From assembly GCA_945860255.1 (NCBI GenBank), contig CAMAQI010000062.1, positions 1-11,619 of the forward strand: a stretch of DNA of 11,619 nucleotides, in the 5' to 3' direction. The DNA is from Methylacidiphilum caldifontis (GTDB taxonomy: Bacteria; Verrucomicrobiota; Verrucomicrobiia; Methylacidiphilales; CAMAQI01). The notes under the pieces are model-generated. The model was not told the DNA's origin. It was given only the letters and a program-made list of their open reading frames with translations, and made no database searches. Shown piece after piece: positions 1 through 8,267 of the stretch (position 1 is its first letter; the number at the start of each line of letters is the position of its first letter). A program made the position numbers and the translations under genes.

Positions 1-204
1 AGAGCGTTTAGATTCCGGGGCACTATCTCGAATTGCAATCTGCATCTGATTCAATGTGATTTCTTCAATGGTCGACGGCTTCCAAAAATGATCATAAGGA
101 GAGGGATCGAGATCGATACGAGAGCTGAAAAGCGTCCCAAAACTCAAAACCACAATAGACGTCGTCAAAAAAGATTGCTTCAGGAGATTTTTAAAATAAT
201 TCAT
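1..204 (-). CDS. Membrane-anchored or exported protein of unknown function, 5' part only
   Basis: The minus strand is open without a stop from an ATG at 204 to the left edge, giving 68 residues of a longer protein. The start is well supported: GGGAGG sits four bases upstream of the ATG. The N-terminus (MNYFKNLLKQ) is short and basic and is followed by a hydrophobic stretch at about residues 11-27 (SFLTTSIVVLSFGTLF), typical of an uncleaved signal anchor or signal peptide. After it comes a polar region with DLDPSPYDHFWKPS and an acidic/amide-rich segment. It starts 39 bases after the preceding small membrane protein; a small AGCGG/CCGCT stem (225-239) lies in that gap. I do not recognise a family. 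Its position downstream of gspE-gspE-gspF makes a secretion or pilus accessory role possible, but that is only inferred from context. Confidence 0.72.
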   Translation of the reverse strand, partial: MNYFKNLLKQSFLTTSIVVLSFGTLFSSRIDLDPSPYDHFWKPSTIEEITLNQMQIAIRDSAPESKRS

Positions 205-243
205 CGAGCCTCCCTTTCAAATAGAGCGGTTTATCCGCTGATT

Positions 244-492
244 TTATTTTTCTGCTTTTTCGCTTTTCACTTCAAAGACCTCCGCATCCGGATTTTCCCG
301 AGAGAGCTCTCGAAGCTTTTTTTCCGGCTCAGAGACTAGCGGCGACGAGCCCCATTCCGGAGACCAGAACCAGATCCCTGCTGAAAATATCAAGAGTAGA
401 GAGCTCCATGAAAAAAGTCGAAAAATAAAAGGCACCCCTGAAGAGGCGCTTTTTTTTCCTTTTGCTTCTAGTTTAAATCGATTTTTTTTCAT
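244..492 (-). CDS. Small single-pass membrane protein, unknown function
   Basis: An 82-residue ORF with an ATG start. It has a lysine-rich N-terminus (MKKNRFKLEAKGKKS), one hydrophobic segment at about residues 22-44 (FIFRLFSWSSLLLIFSAGIW), and a charged C-terminal tail rich in Glu, Lys and Arg. The positive-inside rule predicts the short N-terminus in the cytoplasm and the tail in the periplasm. No catalytic motif or named domain is visible. It begins 97 bases after the gspF stop, behind a long stem-loop (512-553) that ends 19 bases before this start. The next gene on the same strand, also membrane-anchored, starts 39 bases further on, so the two are probably co-transcribed. The tail is unlike a pseudopilin, and there is no prepilin peptidase site. 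A pilus-assembly accessory role is speculative. Confidence 0.6.
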   Translation of the reverse strand: MKKNRFKLEAKGKKSASSGVPFIFRLFSWSSLLLIFSAGIWFWSPEWGSSPLVSEPEKKLRELSRENPDAEVFEVKSEKAEK

Positions 493-511
493 TTTCTAAA
501 CTCTTGATGAT

Positions 512-553
512 CCTCAAACGAGCGAAGAGAGAATCTCTTCCACTCGCTTGAGG
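512..553 (-). terminator. Long stem-loop after gspF (terminator or leader structure)
   Basis: Read on the minus strand, CCTCAAGCGAG pairs with CTCGTTTGAGG (one G-U pair). The inner GAAGAGA pairs perfectly with TCTCTTC around a three-base loop, with a small bulge between the two stems. That makes about 18 base pairs in 42 bases. It begins 36 bases after the gspF stop and ends 19 bases before the next start. Neither strand has a T-tract after the stem, so it is not a canonical intrinsic terminator. It could instead be an RNA-stability or translation-control structure for the 82-residue gene. Confidence 0.5.
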
Positions 554-589
554 AAAACCACAAAATCACAGTCATTCAACGGCAGCGTA

Positions 590-1822
590 TTACGACTGCG
601 AGCTGAGTCCTTGGATAATGCTGACCAACGGAAGGAAAAGAGCGATGACGATGACTCCGACGATGACCGCAAGGAAGACGATCATGATCGGCTCAAGAAG
701 ACTGGTTAATCCAGCGACCGAGTTATCGACCTCTTCTTCATAAACGTCAGCCACCTTGATGAGCATATCTGGCAATTTACCGGTCTCTTCACCGACTTGC
801 ACCATACTGATCACCATCGGCGGGAAAATTCCAGAGGCCTCAAGAGGGGTGACGACATTTTCACCCTCACGGACGGCATCATGAACCTTTTCGATAGCCG
901 CAGCCACAATCGCATTTCCTGAAGTTTCTTTGGTGATTTGAAGCGCTTGAAGAATCGGAACACCGCTACTGACGAGCGTTCCGAGTGTCCGCGTAAATCG
1001 AGCGATTGAGGTTTTTTGGATCAGACTTCCAAAGACAGGGGCATTGAACTTAAATCGATCAATCACGATCTGACCTCCTTTTGAGGACTTAAAGAGATTG
1101 AAGGCAAAGACCAAGGCACCGATCACTCCGAGAACAATCAAATAGTGATTTTTAAGAAAATCACTCGCGCTAATGACAAACTGTGTCAGTGCAGGAAGTG
1201 GTTTTCCTCCGAGCATTTCGGTAAAGATCTGTTGGAATTTCGGAACGATAAAGACCAGAAGAAAGGTCAAAATTGAAATGGCAATAAAGAGAACGACGAC
1301 GGGATAAAACATTGCCGAAACGACTTTCCCTTTGATCTTCTCTGATTTCTCTTGGAATTCAGCCAAACGGGTAAGAACGATTTCGAGGACACCACCGAGC
1401 TCTCCGGCTTTGACCATGTTCACGAAAAGTTTATTGAAAATCCCCGGATATTGAGTCAGAGCCTCTGAAAACGTTCCGCCTCCTTCAACCGCAGAGGCAA
1501 GACCAGCCATCGTGCTCTTCAGGACTGGATTTCTCTCCTGTTTTTGAAGTGTCGTCAAACTACGAAGAAGAGGAAGTCCCGCACCGATCAAGGTCGCTAA
1601 CTGACGAGTAAAAACGGAGAGATTTTTGCTCTTAATCTTAGCTCCTTTTTTAATTTTCTTTCCTTCAACAGCCGGAGCGTCGGTCATCAACTCATTAATT
1701 TTCGTAGGGAAAAGTCCCATCGCCTTAATTTGGGTTGATGCCTCGGTGGCATTTGCGGCTTCAACTGTCCCCGTTTTGTTTTGACGTTGGGCATTAACTG
1801 CTGTGTATTGGAATGTCGGCAT
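590..1822 (-). CDS. gspF: GspF/PilC-family inner-membrane platform protein of a type II secretion or type IV pilus system
   Basis: A polytopic inner-membrane protein that forms the assembly platform on which the cytoplasmic ATPase acts to add pilin or pseudopilin subunits. At 410 residues it has the usual family length. It opens with the typical MPTFQYTAVNAQ segment, then a Lys-rich linker (about 54-66). Two repeated T2SSF domains follow: the first starts at FTRQLATLIGAGLPLL (about 71-86), the second at FTRTLGTLVSSGVPIL. Each is followed by a GELGG or GEETG signature and by hydrophobic helices, including VVVLFIAISILTFLLVFIV and a C-terminal IMIVFLAVIVGVIVIALFLPL. The ATG is preceded by AGGAA at suitable spacing. 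It lies 15 bases after the upstream ATPase gene, so the three genes form an operon. Whether the machine is T2SS or T4P cannot be decided, because no secretin or pilin gene is in the window; pilC would be an equally valid name. Confidence 0.95.
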   Translation of the reverse strand: MPTFQYTAVNAQRQNKTGTVEAANATEASTQIKAMGLFPTKINELMTDAPAVEGKKIKKGAKIKSKNLSVFTRQLATLIGAGLPLLRSLTTLQKQERNPVLKSTMAGLASAVEGGGTFSEALTQYPGIFNKLFVNMVKAGELGGVLEIVLTRLAEFQEKSEKIKGKVVSAMFYPVVVLFIAISILTFLLVFIVPKFQQIFTEMLGGKPLPALTQFVISASDFLKNHYLIVLGVIGALVFAFNLFKSSKGGQIVIDRFKFNAPVFGSLIQKTSIARFTRTLGTLVSSGVPILQALQITKETSGNAIVAAAIEKVHDAVREGENVVTPLEASGIFPPMVISMVQVGEETGKLPDMLIKVADVYEEEVDNSVAGLTSLLEPIMIVFLAVIVGVIVIALFLPLVSIIQGLSSQS

Positions 1823-1837
1823 AGAATTTCCTTTTTT

Positions 1838-3526
1838 TTAAGTATACTTTAAAATTTCTTCGATCGTTGTTTCGCCATCAAAAATATTTCGCAAGCCATC
1901 TTGTCGTAAGGTTGTCATCCCCAGTTCAATCGCTTTTTGTCGAATCACAACCGAAGGGGCTTTTTGGTTGATCAATTCGCGAATCGGCTCAGAAACGTCG
2001 AGGAGTTCATAGATTCCTTTTCGTCCCCGATATCCCGTTCCATTACAGTTTTCGCATCCTTTTCCATAATAAAAAACCTTATCCCCAATATCGTAGGAGG
2101 AAAGCCCAATCTGTTGGAGCACCGATTCCGTTGGTTCATAGGGTGTTTTACAATGGGAACAAATTTTTCTGACCAATCGTTGAGCAAGAACCCCTTCCAG
2201 GGAGGAGGAGATCAAAAACGGCTCGACATTCATATCCAAAAGCCGGGAAACCGCCCCTGCCGCATCGTTGGTATGCAGGGTACTCAACACTAAGTGACCG
2301 GTCAAAGAGGCCTGGATGGCGATCTGAGCCGTTTCTAAGTCGCGCATTTCCCCAACCATGATCCGATCTGGATCCTGACGAAGAAAGGCACGAAGAATTC
2401 GACCAAAGGTCAAGCCGATGCTCTCTTTTACCGCGATCTGTTGAATCCCTTCCAGCTCATACTCCACCGGGTCCTCTGCCGTCAAAATCTTGGCATCTTC
2501 GGTATTAATTTTACGAAGACAGGCATAAAGCGTCGTTGTTTTTCCAGCCCCCGTCGGCCCAGTGACAATAAAAATTCCATTCGGTTTCTGAATCGTTTCC
2601 GAGATATATTTGTAAATCTTAGGAGGAAGATTGAGAGCCTCAAGATCGAGATTCACACTGGAGCGATCCAAGATACGAAGTACCACGCTCTCTCCAAATT
2701 GTGTCGGAAGGGTCGAAACACGCAAATCGACCCCACGATTCGCAATCGTCGTTTGAATCCGTCCATCTTGCGGAACCCGTTTTTCGGCGATGTTCATACT
2801 CGACATGACCTTGATACGAGAGATGACGGGCCCACAAAGAGAGATCGGAGGGGGAGCCATTTCATACAACGCACCATCAACTCGATATCGAATCCGAAAC
2901 TCATATTCAAAAGGCTCAAAGTGAATATCACTGGCTCGCGCCTGAATGGCAAAGGCAAGAACCGTGTTCACATAACGGATAATCGGAGCGGAAGAGGCGG
3001 CATCTAAGTTCGTCGAATCCCGACTCGGAGCCCCCGACTCGGCCTCAAGCGCCTCGCCCGCGAGTTGCTCAAGAAGTCCATTCATATCCTCTTCTGCGAT
3101 CGGATAATATTTCTGAATATAATCAAAAATCTGTTTCTCTTTGGCGATCACCAATTGATGAGGACATCCCAAGGCAAATTGAAGCCCATCGGTGACCTTC
3201 GGATCAAGAGGCTCCGTCACCGCAACATTCAGGGCCCCTTCATGAAATAAAATCGGAAAGACCCCATATTGTCGCGCCGCTTGCGCTTGAACTCGGGAGA
3301 GAAGGTCGGGATTGCAATCGTAGATTGAAATGTCCGGAATATAAACCGTGCCTAATGAATGTGCGATAATTTCATAGAGTTCATCTTCGGTATAAAGCCC
3401 GTTATTCGCAATCACCTCCGTAATCGGTTTTCCAGAGCGAAGTTCATCTTCTAAAAGTTGAGTGACTTGCGCCTGATCAATATAGCCGCTCTCTTTGAGA
3501 AGGTTGAGAAGATATTGAGCATTCAT
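1838..3526 (-). CDS. gspE: GspE/PilB-type secretion or pilus assembly ATPase (second of a tandem pair)
   Basis: A cytoplasmic hexameric ATPase that powers pilin or pseudopilin polymerisation through the platform protein. The 562-residue length suits the family. An N-terminal MshEN/T2SSE_N-type domain covers about residues 1-145. A disordered Ala/Ser/Glu linker follows, then the ATPase core with ASDIHFEPFE, RYRVDGALYEM, AEKRVPQDGRI and Walker A GPTGAGKT at 323-330 (Lys329). The core also has the Asp box AEDPVEYE, the RQDPD stretch, Walker B region VGEMRDLET, the His box STLHTND, and a C-terminal four-cysteine zinc motif, CSHC plus CENC. All catalytic elements are intact. The ATG lies 8 bases after the upstream paralogue's stop and the stop 15 bases before gspF, so translation is probably coupled. 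Which of the two ATPases is the principal extension motor cannot be told from sequence. Confidence 0.95.
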   Translation of the reverse strand: MNAQYLLNLLKESGYIDQAQVTQLLEDELRSGKPITEVIANNGLYTEDELYEIIAHSLGTVYIPDISIYDCNPDLLSRVQAQAARQYGVFPILFHEGALNVAVTEPLDPKVTDGLQFALGCPHQLVIAKEKQIFDYIQKYYPIAEEDMNGLLEQLAGEALEAESGAPSRDSTNLDAASSAPIIRYVNTVLAFAIQARASDIHFEPFEYEFRIRYRVDGALYEMAPPPISLCGPVISRIKVMSSMNIAEKRVPQDGRIQTTIANRGVDLRVSTLPTQFGESVVLRILDRSSVNLDLEALNLPPKIYKYISETIQKPNGIFIVTGPTGAGKTTTLYACLRKINTEDAKILTAEDPVEYELEGIQQIAVKESIGLTFGRILRAFLRQDPDRIMVGEMRDLETAQIAIQASLTGHLVLSTLHTNDAAGAVSRLLDMNVEPFLISSSLEGVLAQRLVRKICSHCKTPYEPTESVLQQIGLSSYDIGDKVFYYGKGCENCNGTGYRGRKGIYELLDVSEPIRELINQKAPSVVIRQKAIELGMTTLRQDGLRNIFDGETTIEEILKYT

Positions 3527-3534
3527 GAGCGGTC

Positions 3535-5181
3535 TTATTTGTCCTTTAGAGTCGAGGAGATCACTTCATCGGGGGTGGTCAGTCCGGCCAAAACTTTTCG
3601 AATTCCATCTTCACGTAAAGAGCGCATCCCTAGATCGCGTGCCCTTTGTCGAAGCTGGGAAGAAGGGAGTTTGTCATTAATCATATTTCGAATTTCATCA
3701 TTAATCATGAAAATTTCAAAAATCCCCATTCGACCTTTATAGCCTGTCCCACGACAACGAGCACAACCACGGCCTTTTTTAAAGCTAGCATCAACGATTT
3801 GAGCCTCTTTTAAATTCAGCGATTGCAGTTCCGCTTCGGTCGGCTGATAAGGCTCCGCACAGCTCGAACAAATTTTACGAACAAGACGTTGTGCCATCAC
3901 CGCACGAAGGGAGGAGGCAATTAGAAACGGCTTCACTCCAATATCGATTAAACGAGAGATCGCTCCCGGAGCATCATTCGTGTGGAGCGTACTAAAAACC
4001 AAATGACCGGTGAGCGAGGCATTGATTGCGATATTCGCGGTCTCTTCATCTCGAATTTCTCCTAACATGATAATATTAGGGGCTTGGCGTAACATCGCCC
4101 GGAGTGCTGTTGCAAAGGTCATTCCCACCTCTTCATTCACCGGAACCTGATTCACTCCTTGGAGTTGATACTCCACAGGGTCCTCAACGGTAATGATCTT
4201 CTTATCCGGCTTATTCAAAAAATTTAAGCAACCGTAAAGAGTCGTTGTTTTTCCGGAACCGGTAGGACCGGTGACGAGAAAAATCCCATCCGAAAGCCCC
4301 ATGACTTGCTCCATCACCGCTTGATCATCACTGAGAAATCCGAGCTCAGGGAGTCCGAGCATTAAACTGGTTTTATCCAGAATACGCATGACAATGCTTT
4401 CTCCATGATTGGAGGGAATACTGGAAACACGAAGATCGATGGAGGCTTTCTCTCCTATGCTTACTTGAATACGACCATCTTGCGGAAGTCGTTTTTCTGC
4501 GATACTCATTTTCGCCATAATCTTAAGTCGACTCATGACGGCTGATTGAAGTTTTTTAGGGATATCGGGCATCACCTGAAGAACTCCATCAATTCGATAA
4601 CGAAGACGAAGACGCCGCTCCATTGGCTCAATGTGAATATCACTCGCCTTCAGTCGTTGCGCCTCGGTGATGATCGATTGAACGAGCTTAATAATCGGAG
4701 CCTCTCCCTCAGCTCCAGAATTCGCACTCAGCGCACGCTCTAAATCACTTGGACCACTGGATTCCGACTCTGAATAAAAGCGATTGATCGCCTCCGTAAT
4801 CACATCGAGGGGAACAACAACTGCCTCGACCTCTTTATTGGTTCGACTTCGAATCGTATCAATCGTTTCGTAATCATAAGGATTAGAGACACCGACCCGA
4901 AGGAGATTCTCATCGCAATAAAGAGGAATGACATTATAGCGTTGCGCAATATCCCGTGGAATCGATTGAATCGCTGAAAAATCAATATGTTCGATTGTTT
5001 GCTGTAGAGGAAGACCGGCATCATTAGCCATGGCCCCTAAAAGATCGAGTTTTGTGATTTTTTCTTGATCGAGCAGCCAATCGACAGGATTTGATTGAAG
5101 CCTTGCCTCTTCGGCATCTTCAGATCTGATCCATCCCTCTTTCGTGAGGATCTCTAAAATATAATCGTCGTTTGCGAACAC
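3535..5181 (-). CDS. gspE: GspE/PilB-type secretion or pilus assembly ATPase (first of a tandem pair)
   Basis: A paralogue of the ATPase that follows it, about 548 residues from the GTG chosen here. A longer reading from TTG at 5244 adds 21 residues. I prefer GTG at 5181 because it gives MFANDDYILEIL, which resembles normal family N-termini, whereas the extra residues look unlike the family; neither start has a clear Shine-Dalgarno. Visible elements are an MshEN-type N-domain, ASDIHIEPME, RYRIDGVLQ, AEKRLPQDGRI, Walker A GPTGSGKT (Lys311), VEDPVEYQ, Walker B region LGEIRDEET, STLHTND, and a CSSC plus CARC zinc motif. One departure is visible: the usual RQDPD before Walker B reads RQAPN here (Ala367), while the second paralogue keeps RQDPD. 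It heads the gspE-gspE-gspF operon. The 185-base gap to gatB suggests its own promoter. Confidence 0.93.
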   Translation of the reverse strand: MFANDDYILEILTKEGWIRSEDAEEARLQSNPVDWLLDQEKITKLDLLGAMANDAGLPLQQTIEHIDFSAIQSIPRDIAQRYNVIPLYCDENLLRVGVSNPYDYETIDTIRSRTNKEVEAVVVPLDVITEAINRFYSESESSGPSDLERALSANSGAEGEAPIIKLVQSIITEAQRLKASDIHIEPMERRLRLRYRIDGVLQVMPDIPKKLQSAVMSRLKIMAKMSIAEKRLPQDGRIQVSIGEKASIDLRVSSIPSNHGESIVMRILDKTSLMLGLPELGFLSDDQAVMEQVMGLSDGIFLVTGPTGSGKTTTLYGCLNFLNKPDKKIITVEDPVEYQLQGVNQVPVNEEVGMTFATALRAMLRQAPNIIMLGEIRDEETANIAINASLTGHLVFSTLHTNDAPGAISRLIDIGVKPFLIASSLRAVMAQRLVRKICSSCAEPYQPTEAELQSLNLKEAQIVDASFKKGRGCARCRGTGYKGRMGIFEIFMINDEIRNMINDKLPSSQLRQRARDLGMRSLREDGIRKVLAGLTTPDEVISSTLKDK

Positions 5182-5204
5182 AATTAAATGGAAGTTAGAG
5201 CTAA

Positions 5205-5232
5205 ATACTATCGGAGGGCTCTTCCTGAGCAA
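5205..5232 (-). promoter_or_regulatory. Possible promoter of the gspE-gspE-gspF operon
   Basis: On the minus strand, TTGCTC (5232-5227) and TAGTAT (5210-5205) are separated by 16 bases and resemble -35 and -10 boxes. Transcription would begin near 5198, leaving a short leader before GTG 5181 and excluding the TTG at 5244. The match to consensus is only moderate (4 of 6 in the -10). Confidence 0.22.
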
Positions 5233-5265
5233 GCTTAAATCCAAAAAACAGCGATGGCATTTTCA

Positions 5266-5297
5266 CATCAATCGATCAAAGACCGAAACCAAGGATT
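5266..5297 (-). repeat. 32-base dispersed element, copy B
   Basis: Part of a three-copy family, consensus in this orientation RATCCTTGGWTT, NN, GTYTTTGA, N, CGATTKATG. This copy lies between gatB and gspE and points toward gspE. It matches copy C at 27 of 32 positions and copy A at 26 of 32, without gaps. Flanking sequence is not conserved. Function unknown; it may be a regulator-binding site, a promoter element or a short dispersed repeat. Confidence 0.65.
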
Positions 5298-5366
5298 CAT
5301 CCCATTTATTGGGTTCAGAATCTATCGGGATCACATCACAAGGCGAAAGTTTTCGAGAGCGAGGAA

Positions 5367-6815
5367 CTAAGAAGTCAGTTTTTTAATTAAAATCTCATCG
5401 ATCACCGAAGGATTTGCCTTTCCTTTACTCATCTTCATGACGTAACCCTTGAGTGCATTGATCGCTCCGAGTTTTCCCGATTTATAATCGGCAACACTCT
5501 TATCGTTTGCCACGATCGCTTCATCGCACCATTTTTCAAGCGCCCCCAGATCGGTGACTTGCTCTAATCCCTTTTCTTTAACAATCACGGCAGGGGCTTT
5601 ATTCGAAGCGATCATTTCAGCAAACACCTCCTTAGCCTGCTTACTGTTGATCTTGGCGGAATCGACCAACTCCGAAATCTCTGTGAAATAATGGGGAGGA
5701 ATCGGAATCGCAGTAACGTCAGGACTTGTCGCAAGATAATCGTTGAGAAGGAAATTAGCGATCAGTACCTTGTTTTTTGCCGGTTGAGCCGCTGATTCAA
5801 AATAGTTCGCAAAGGCAATCTCAGAAGCGAGTACCCCCGCTTGATATTCGGTGACCCCATAGTCGGATTGAAGTCGTTTAATTTTCGCCTGAGGAAGCTC
5901 TGGAACTCGTCTTTGCGCCTCTGCAAAAAGCCCCTGATCAGTCCGTAACGGAAGAAGATCAGGATCTGGAAAATAACGATAGTCGTGCGCCTTCTCTTTG
6001 ATCCGCATTAAAAAGGTCTGCCCCTTCGCATCATCCCAACGTCGGGTTTCTTGACGGATCTCTCCCCCTGCCGAAACCACCTCAATCTGACGAGCAATCT
6101 CAGAATGTAAGGAACGACGGACTCCAGAAATCGTATTCAAGTTTTTAAGCTCACATTTGGTGCCAAACTCGATTTGTCCTTTGGGGCGAATGGAGATATT
6201 CACATCGCATCGCATCTGACCTTTTTCCATATCAGCATCACTCACACCGCCGTAAACGAGAATTTGACGCAAGGCTGTCAAATAAGCAAAGGCCTCCTCA
6301 GGAGTGGCGATATCGGCCTCACTCACAATCTCCATGAGCGGAGTTCCCGCACGATTAAAATCGATTCCACTTGAGGTATCGTAGTGAAAGGACTTCGCTA
6401 CATCCTCTTCAAGGTGAATCCGGGTCAATCGAATCACTTTATTGAAGTTCACGTGGGGATCGTTTTGAACATCCTTGGGAAAAGCAAAAAGATTGAGAGG
6501 AACCCCGCCTCCTTCACAAAGAGGCTGATCAAATTGGGAGATCTGATAGTTCTTCGGTTGATCGGGATAGAAATAGTTCTTACGATCAAACTTACAACGA
6601 GGCGCAATGTGACATCCGAGCATCAGCCCTGTCTGAATCGTCTTGGTCACCGCCTCTTGATTGGGAACGGGAAGAACTCCGGGCATCCCTAAACAAACGG
6701 GACAGACGTGTGAATTTTGCGTTCCTCCATACTCATTTTTACAAGAGCAAAACATCTTACTGTTTGTCTTCAGTTGAACGTGGACCTCAAGTCCTATAAC
6801 CGCTTCATATTCCAT
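5367..6815 (-). CDS. gatB: Aspartyl/glutamyl-tRNA amidotransferase subunit B (GatB)
   Basis: The kinase and tRNA-binding subunit of GatCAB. It phosphorylates the side-chain carboxylate of misacylated Glu-tRNA(Gln) or Asp-tRNA(Asn), and the intermediate is then amidated with ammonia from GatA. The 482-residue length is normal. It begins with the family signature YEAVIGLEVHVQL, then a four-cysteine cluster (C23, C25, C38, C41) of the zinc-binding type in CPVCLGMPGVLPV, then KNYFYPDQPKNYQISQFDQP. Later come the conserved HLEEDVAKSFH, DFNRAGTPLMEIVSE, MRCDVNIS, ELKNLNT and HDYRYFPDPDLLPL. The C-terminal part (about 330-482) is the helical/YqeY-like tail that binds tRNA. The ATG lies 12 bases after the gatA stop, so the two are co-transcribed. 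No frameshift or missing motif is visible. Confidence 0.97.
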   Translation of the reverse strand: MEYEAVIGLEVHVQLKTNSKMFCSCKNEYGGTQNSHVCPVCLGMPGVLPVPNQEAVTKTIQTGLMLGCHIAPRCKFDRKNYFYPDQPKNYQISQFDQPLCEGGGVPLNLFAFPKDVQNDPHVNFNKVIRLTRIHLEEDVAKSFHYDTSSGIDFNRAGTPLMEIVSEADIATPEEAFAYLTALRQILVYGGVSDADMEKGQMRCDVNISIRPKGQIEFGTKCELKNLNTISGVRRSLHSEIARQIEVVSAGGEIRQETRRWDDAKGQTFLMRIKEKAHDYRYFPDPDLLPLRTDQGLFAEAQRRVPELPQAKIKRLQSDYGVTEYQAGVLASEIAFANYFESAAQPAKNKVLIANFLLNDYLATSPDVTAIPIPPHYFTEISELVDSAKINSKQAKEVFAEMIASNKAPAVIVKEKGLEQVTDLGALEKWCDEAIVANDKSVADYKSGKLGAINALKGYVMKMSKGKANPSVIDEILIKKLTS

Positions 6816-6827
6816 AATCGTTTTCGT

Positions 6828-8267
6828 TTAAAGGTTGGGACGTTGTTGATGCCAGGTCGTCGACTGTTCATAGGCCTGACCGACACGGAGGATCGTACTC
6901 TCGCCCCACTTTGGCCCAATGATTTGAAGTCCAATCGGAAGCTTCTCTGAAGTAAATCCGCAAGGGAGTGAAAGCCCGCAAACCTCAGCTAAATTGACGG
7001 CAATGGTAAAAATATCCGCCAGATACATCTGAAGTGGATCTTGCGATTTTTCCCCGATTTTAAAGGCTGCAGTCGGAGAGGTCGGCGTTAAGATCGCATC
7101 GCATTTTTGAAAGGCCTCTGTGAAATCACGGGTGATTAATTGCCGGACTTTTTGCGCTCGATTGTAATAGGCATCGTAATAGCCGGAGCTTAAGACATAG
7201 GTCCCGAGAATGATTCGTCGCTTCACCTCGGAGCCAAACCCCTCGGCACGACTGCGACCATAAAGATCCAAAACATCGGTCGGATTCGAGGCGCGATGCC
7301 CATAACGAACCCCATCAAATCGTGCTAAATTTGCCGAGGCCTCAGCAGTTGCCAGAATATAATAAACAGCCGTCGCTTGTTCCGTATGCGGAAGCGAGAC
7401 CTCCACAATCTCTGCTCCCAGAGATTGAAATTGTTGAATCGCATCACGAATCCCCTTTTCCACTTGAGAATCCATCCCTGCCACAAAATATTCCTTCGGA
7501 ACCCCGAGTCGCATCCCCTTGACCCCTTTTTTCAGATCGGAAAGAAAATCTGGAGCCGCTTGAGGAGCACTCGTATTATCCCGCGGATCATAACCGCTGA
7601 TGACCTGAGTCAATAATGCACTGTCCTCAATCGTTTTCGTAAAAGGACCGACTTGATCTAGACTCGAGGCAAAGGCGACTAACCCATAACGAGAGACCCG
7701 TCCATAGGTTGGCTTCATCCCCACGCATCCACAAAGAGCGGCTGGCTGGCGAATTGAACCGCCGGTATCTGAGCCGAGTGATGCAATCGCCTCATGAGCT
7801 CCGACCACGGCAGCAGAACCGCCACTACTTCCTCCAGGAATCCGATCGATATCCCAAGGGTTCCGTGTCTTTCCCCAGCTTGAATTTTCAGTGGAAGAGC
7901 CCATCGCAAACTCATCCATGTTCGTACGGCCGAGCAAAATCGCTCCTGCCTCACGAAGTTTAGAGATCACCGTCGCATCATAGAGAGCCTGATAGTTTTC
8001 TAAAATTTTCGAGGCACAAGTACAAGGATTTCCCACGACATTGAGATTGTCTTTAATCGCAATCGGAATCCCTCCGAGTGGCTTCGACAGATCAGCCGCA
8101 TCGGCCTGTTGAAGTGCCTCTTCCGCGTTCATCCAAAGATACCCTTTAATTTTCGGATCTACCGACTCAATTCGCTTGAGAAGGGACTCGACGATTTCCC
8201 GGGGAGAAACCTCTTTGGCAGAAAGTTTAGAGCGGAGGCTTGTGATCGTTTCAGTATACAGGCTCAT
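6828..8267 (-). CDS. gatA: Aspartyl/glutamyl-tRNA amidotransferase subunit A (GatA)
   Basis: The glutaminase subunit of GatCAB, an amidase-signature protein that hydrolyses glutamine and channels ammonia to GatB. It has 479 residues, as usual. The Ser-cisSer-Lys triad is intact: Lys72 in AIKDNLNV, Ser147 in PGGSSGGSAA and Ser171 in SDTGGSIRQPA, with the same 75- and 24-residue spacings as characterised amidases. GRTNMDEFAMGSSTENS and MKPTYGRVSRYGLVAFASS are also typical. The start is ATG 8267, preceded by GAGGG, and it overlaps the stop of a short ORF as ATGA. gatB follows after 12 bases, while gatC lies 149 bases upstream, a larger gap than is common for gatC-gatA pairs. Confidence 0.97.
   Translation of the reverse strand: MSLYTETITSLRSKLSAKEVSPREIVESLLKRIESVDPKIKGYLWMNAEEALQQADAADLSKPLGGIPIAIKDNLNVVGNPCTCASKILENYQALYDATVISKLREAGAILLGRTNMDEFAMGSSTENSSWGKTRNPWDIDRIPGGSSGGSAAVVGAHEAIASLGSDTGGSIRQPAALCGCVGMKPTYGRVSRYGLVAFASSLDQVGPFTKTIEDSALLTQVISGYDPRDNTSAPQAAPDFLSDLKKGVKGMRLGVPKEYFVAGMDSQVEKGIRDAIQQFQSLGAEIVEVSLPHTEQATAVYYILATAEASANLARFDGVRYGHRASNPTDVLDLYGRSRAEGFGSEVKRRIILGTYVLSSGYYDAYYNRAQKVRQLITRDFTEAFQKCDAILTPTSPTAAFKIGEKSQDPLQMYLADIFTIAVNLAEVCGLSLPCGFTSEKLPIGLQIIGPKWGESTILRVGQAYEQSTTWHQQRPNL

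Noticed and set aside
88..339. An 83-codon plus-strand ORF at the left edge
   Set aside because: It overlaps two minus-strand reading frames with better starts and membrane-segment structure; its own translation is Arg-rich and featureless.
2441..3007. A 188-codon plus-strand ORF
   Set aside because: It is antisense to the conserved core of the second gspE, is Arg/Asn-rich as expected for a shadow frame, and has no family features.
5165..5386. A 73-codon open plus-strand frame spanning repeat copy B between gspE and gatB
   Set aside because: It has no ATG and no Shine-Dalgarno, and both ends overlap genes on the other strand. Only the 32-base element within it resembles anything else in the window.
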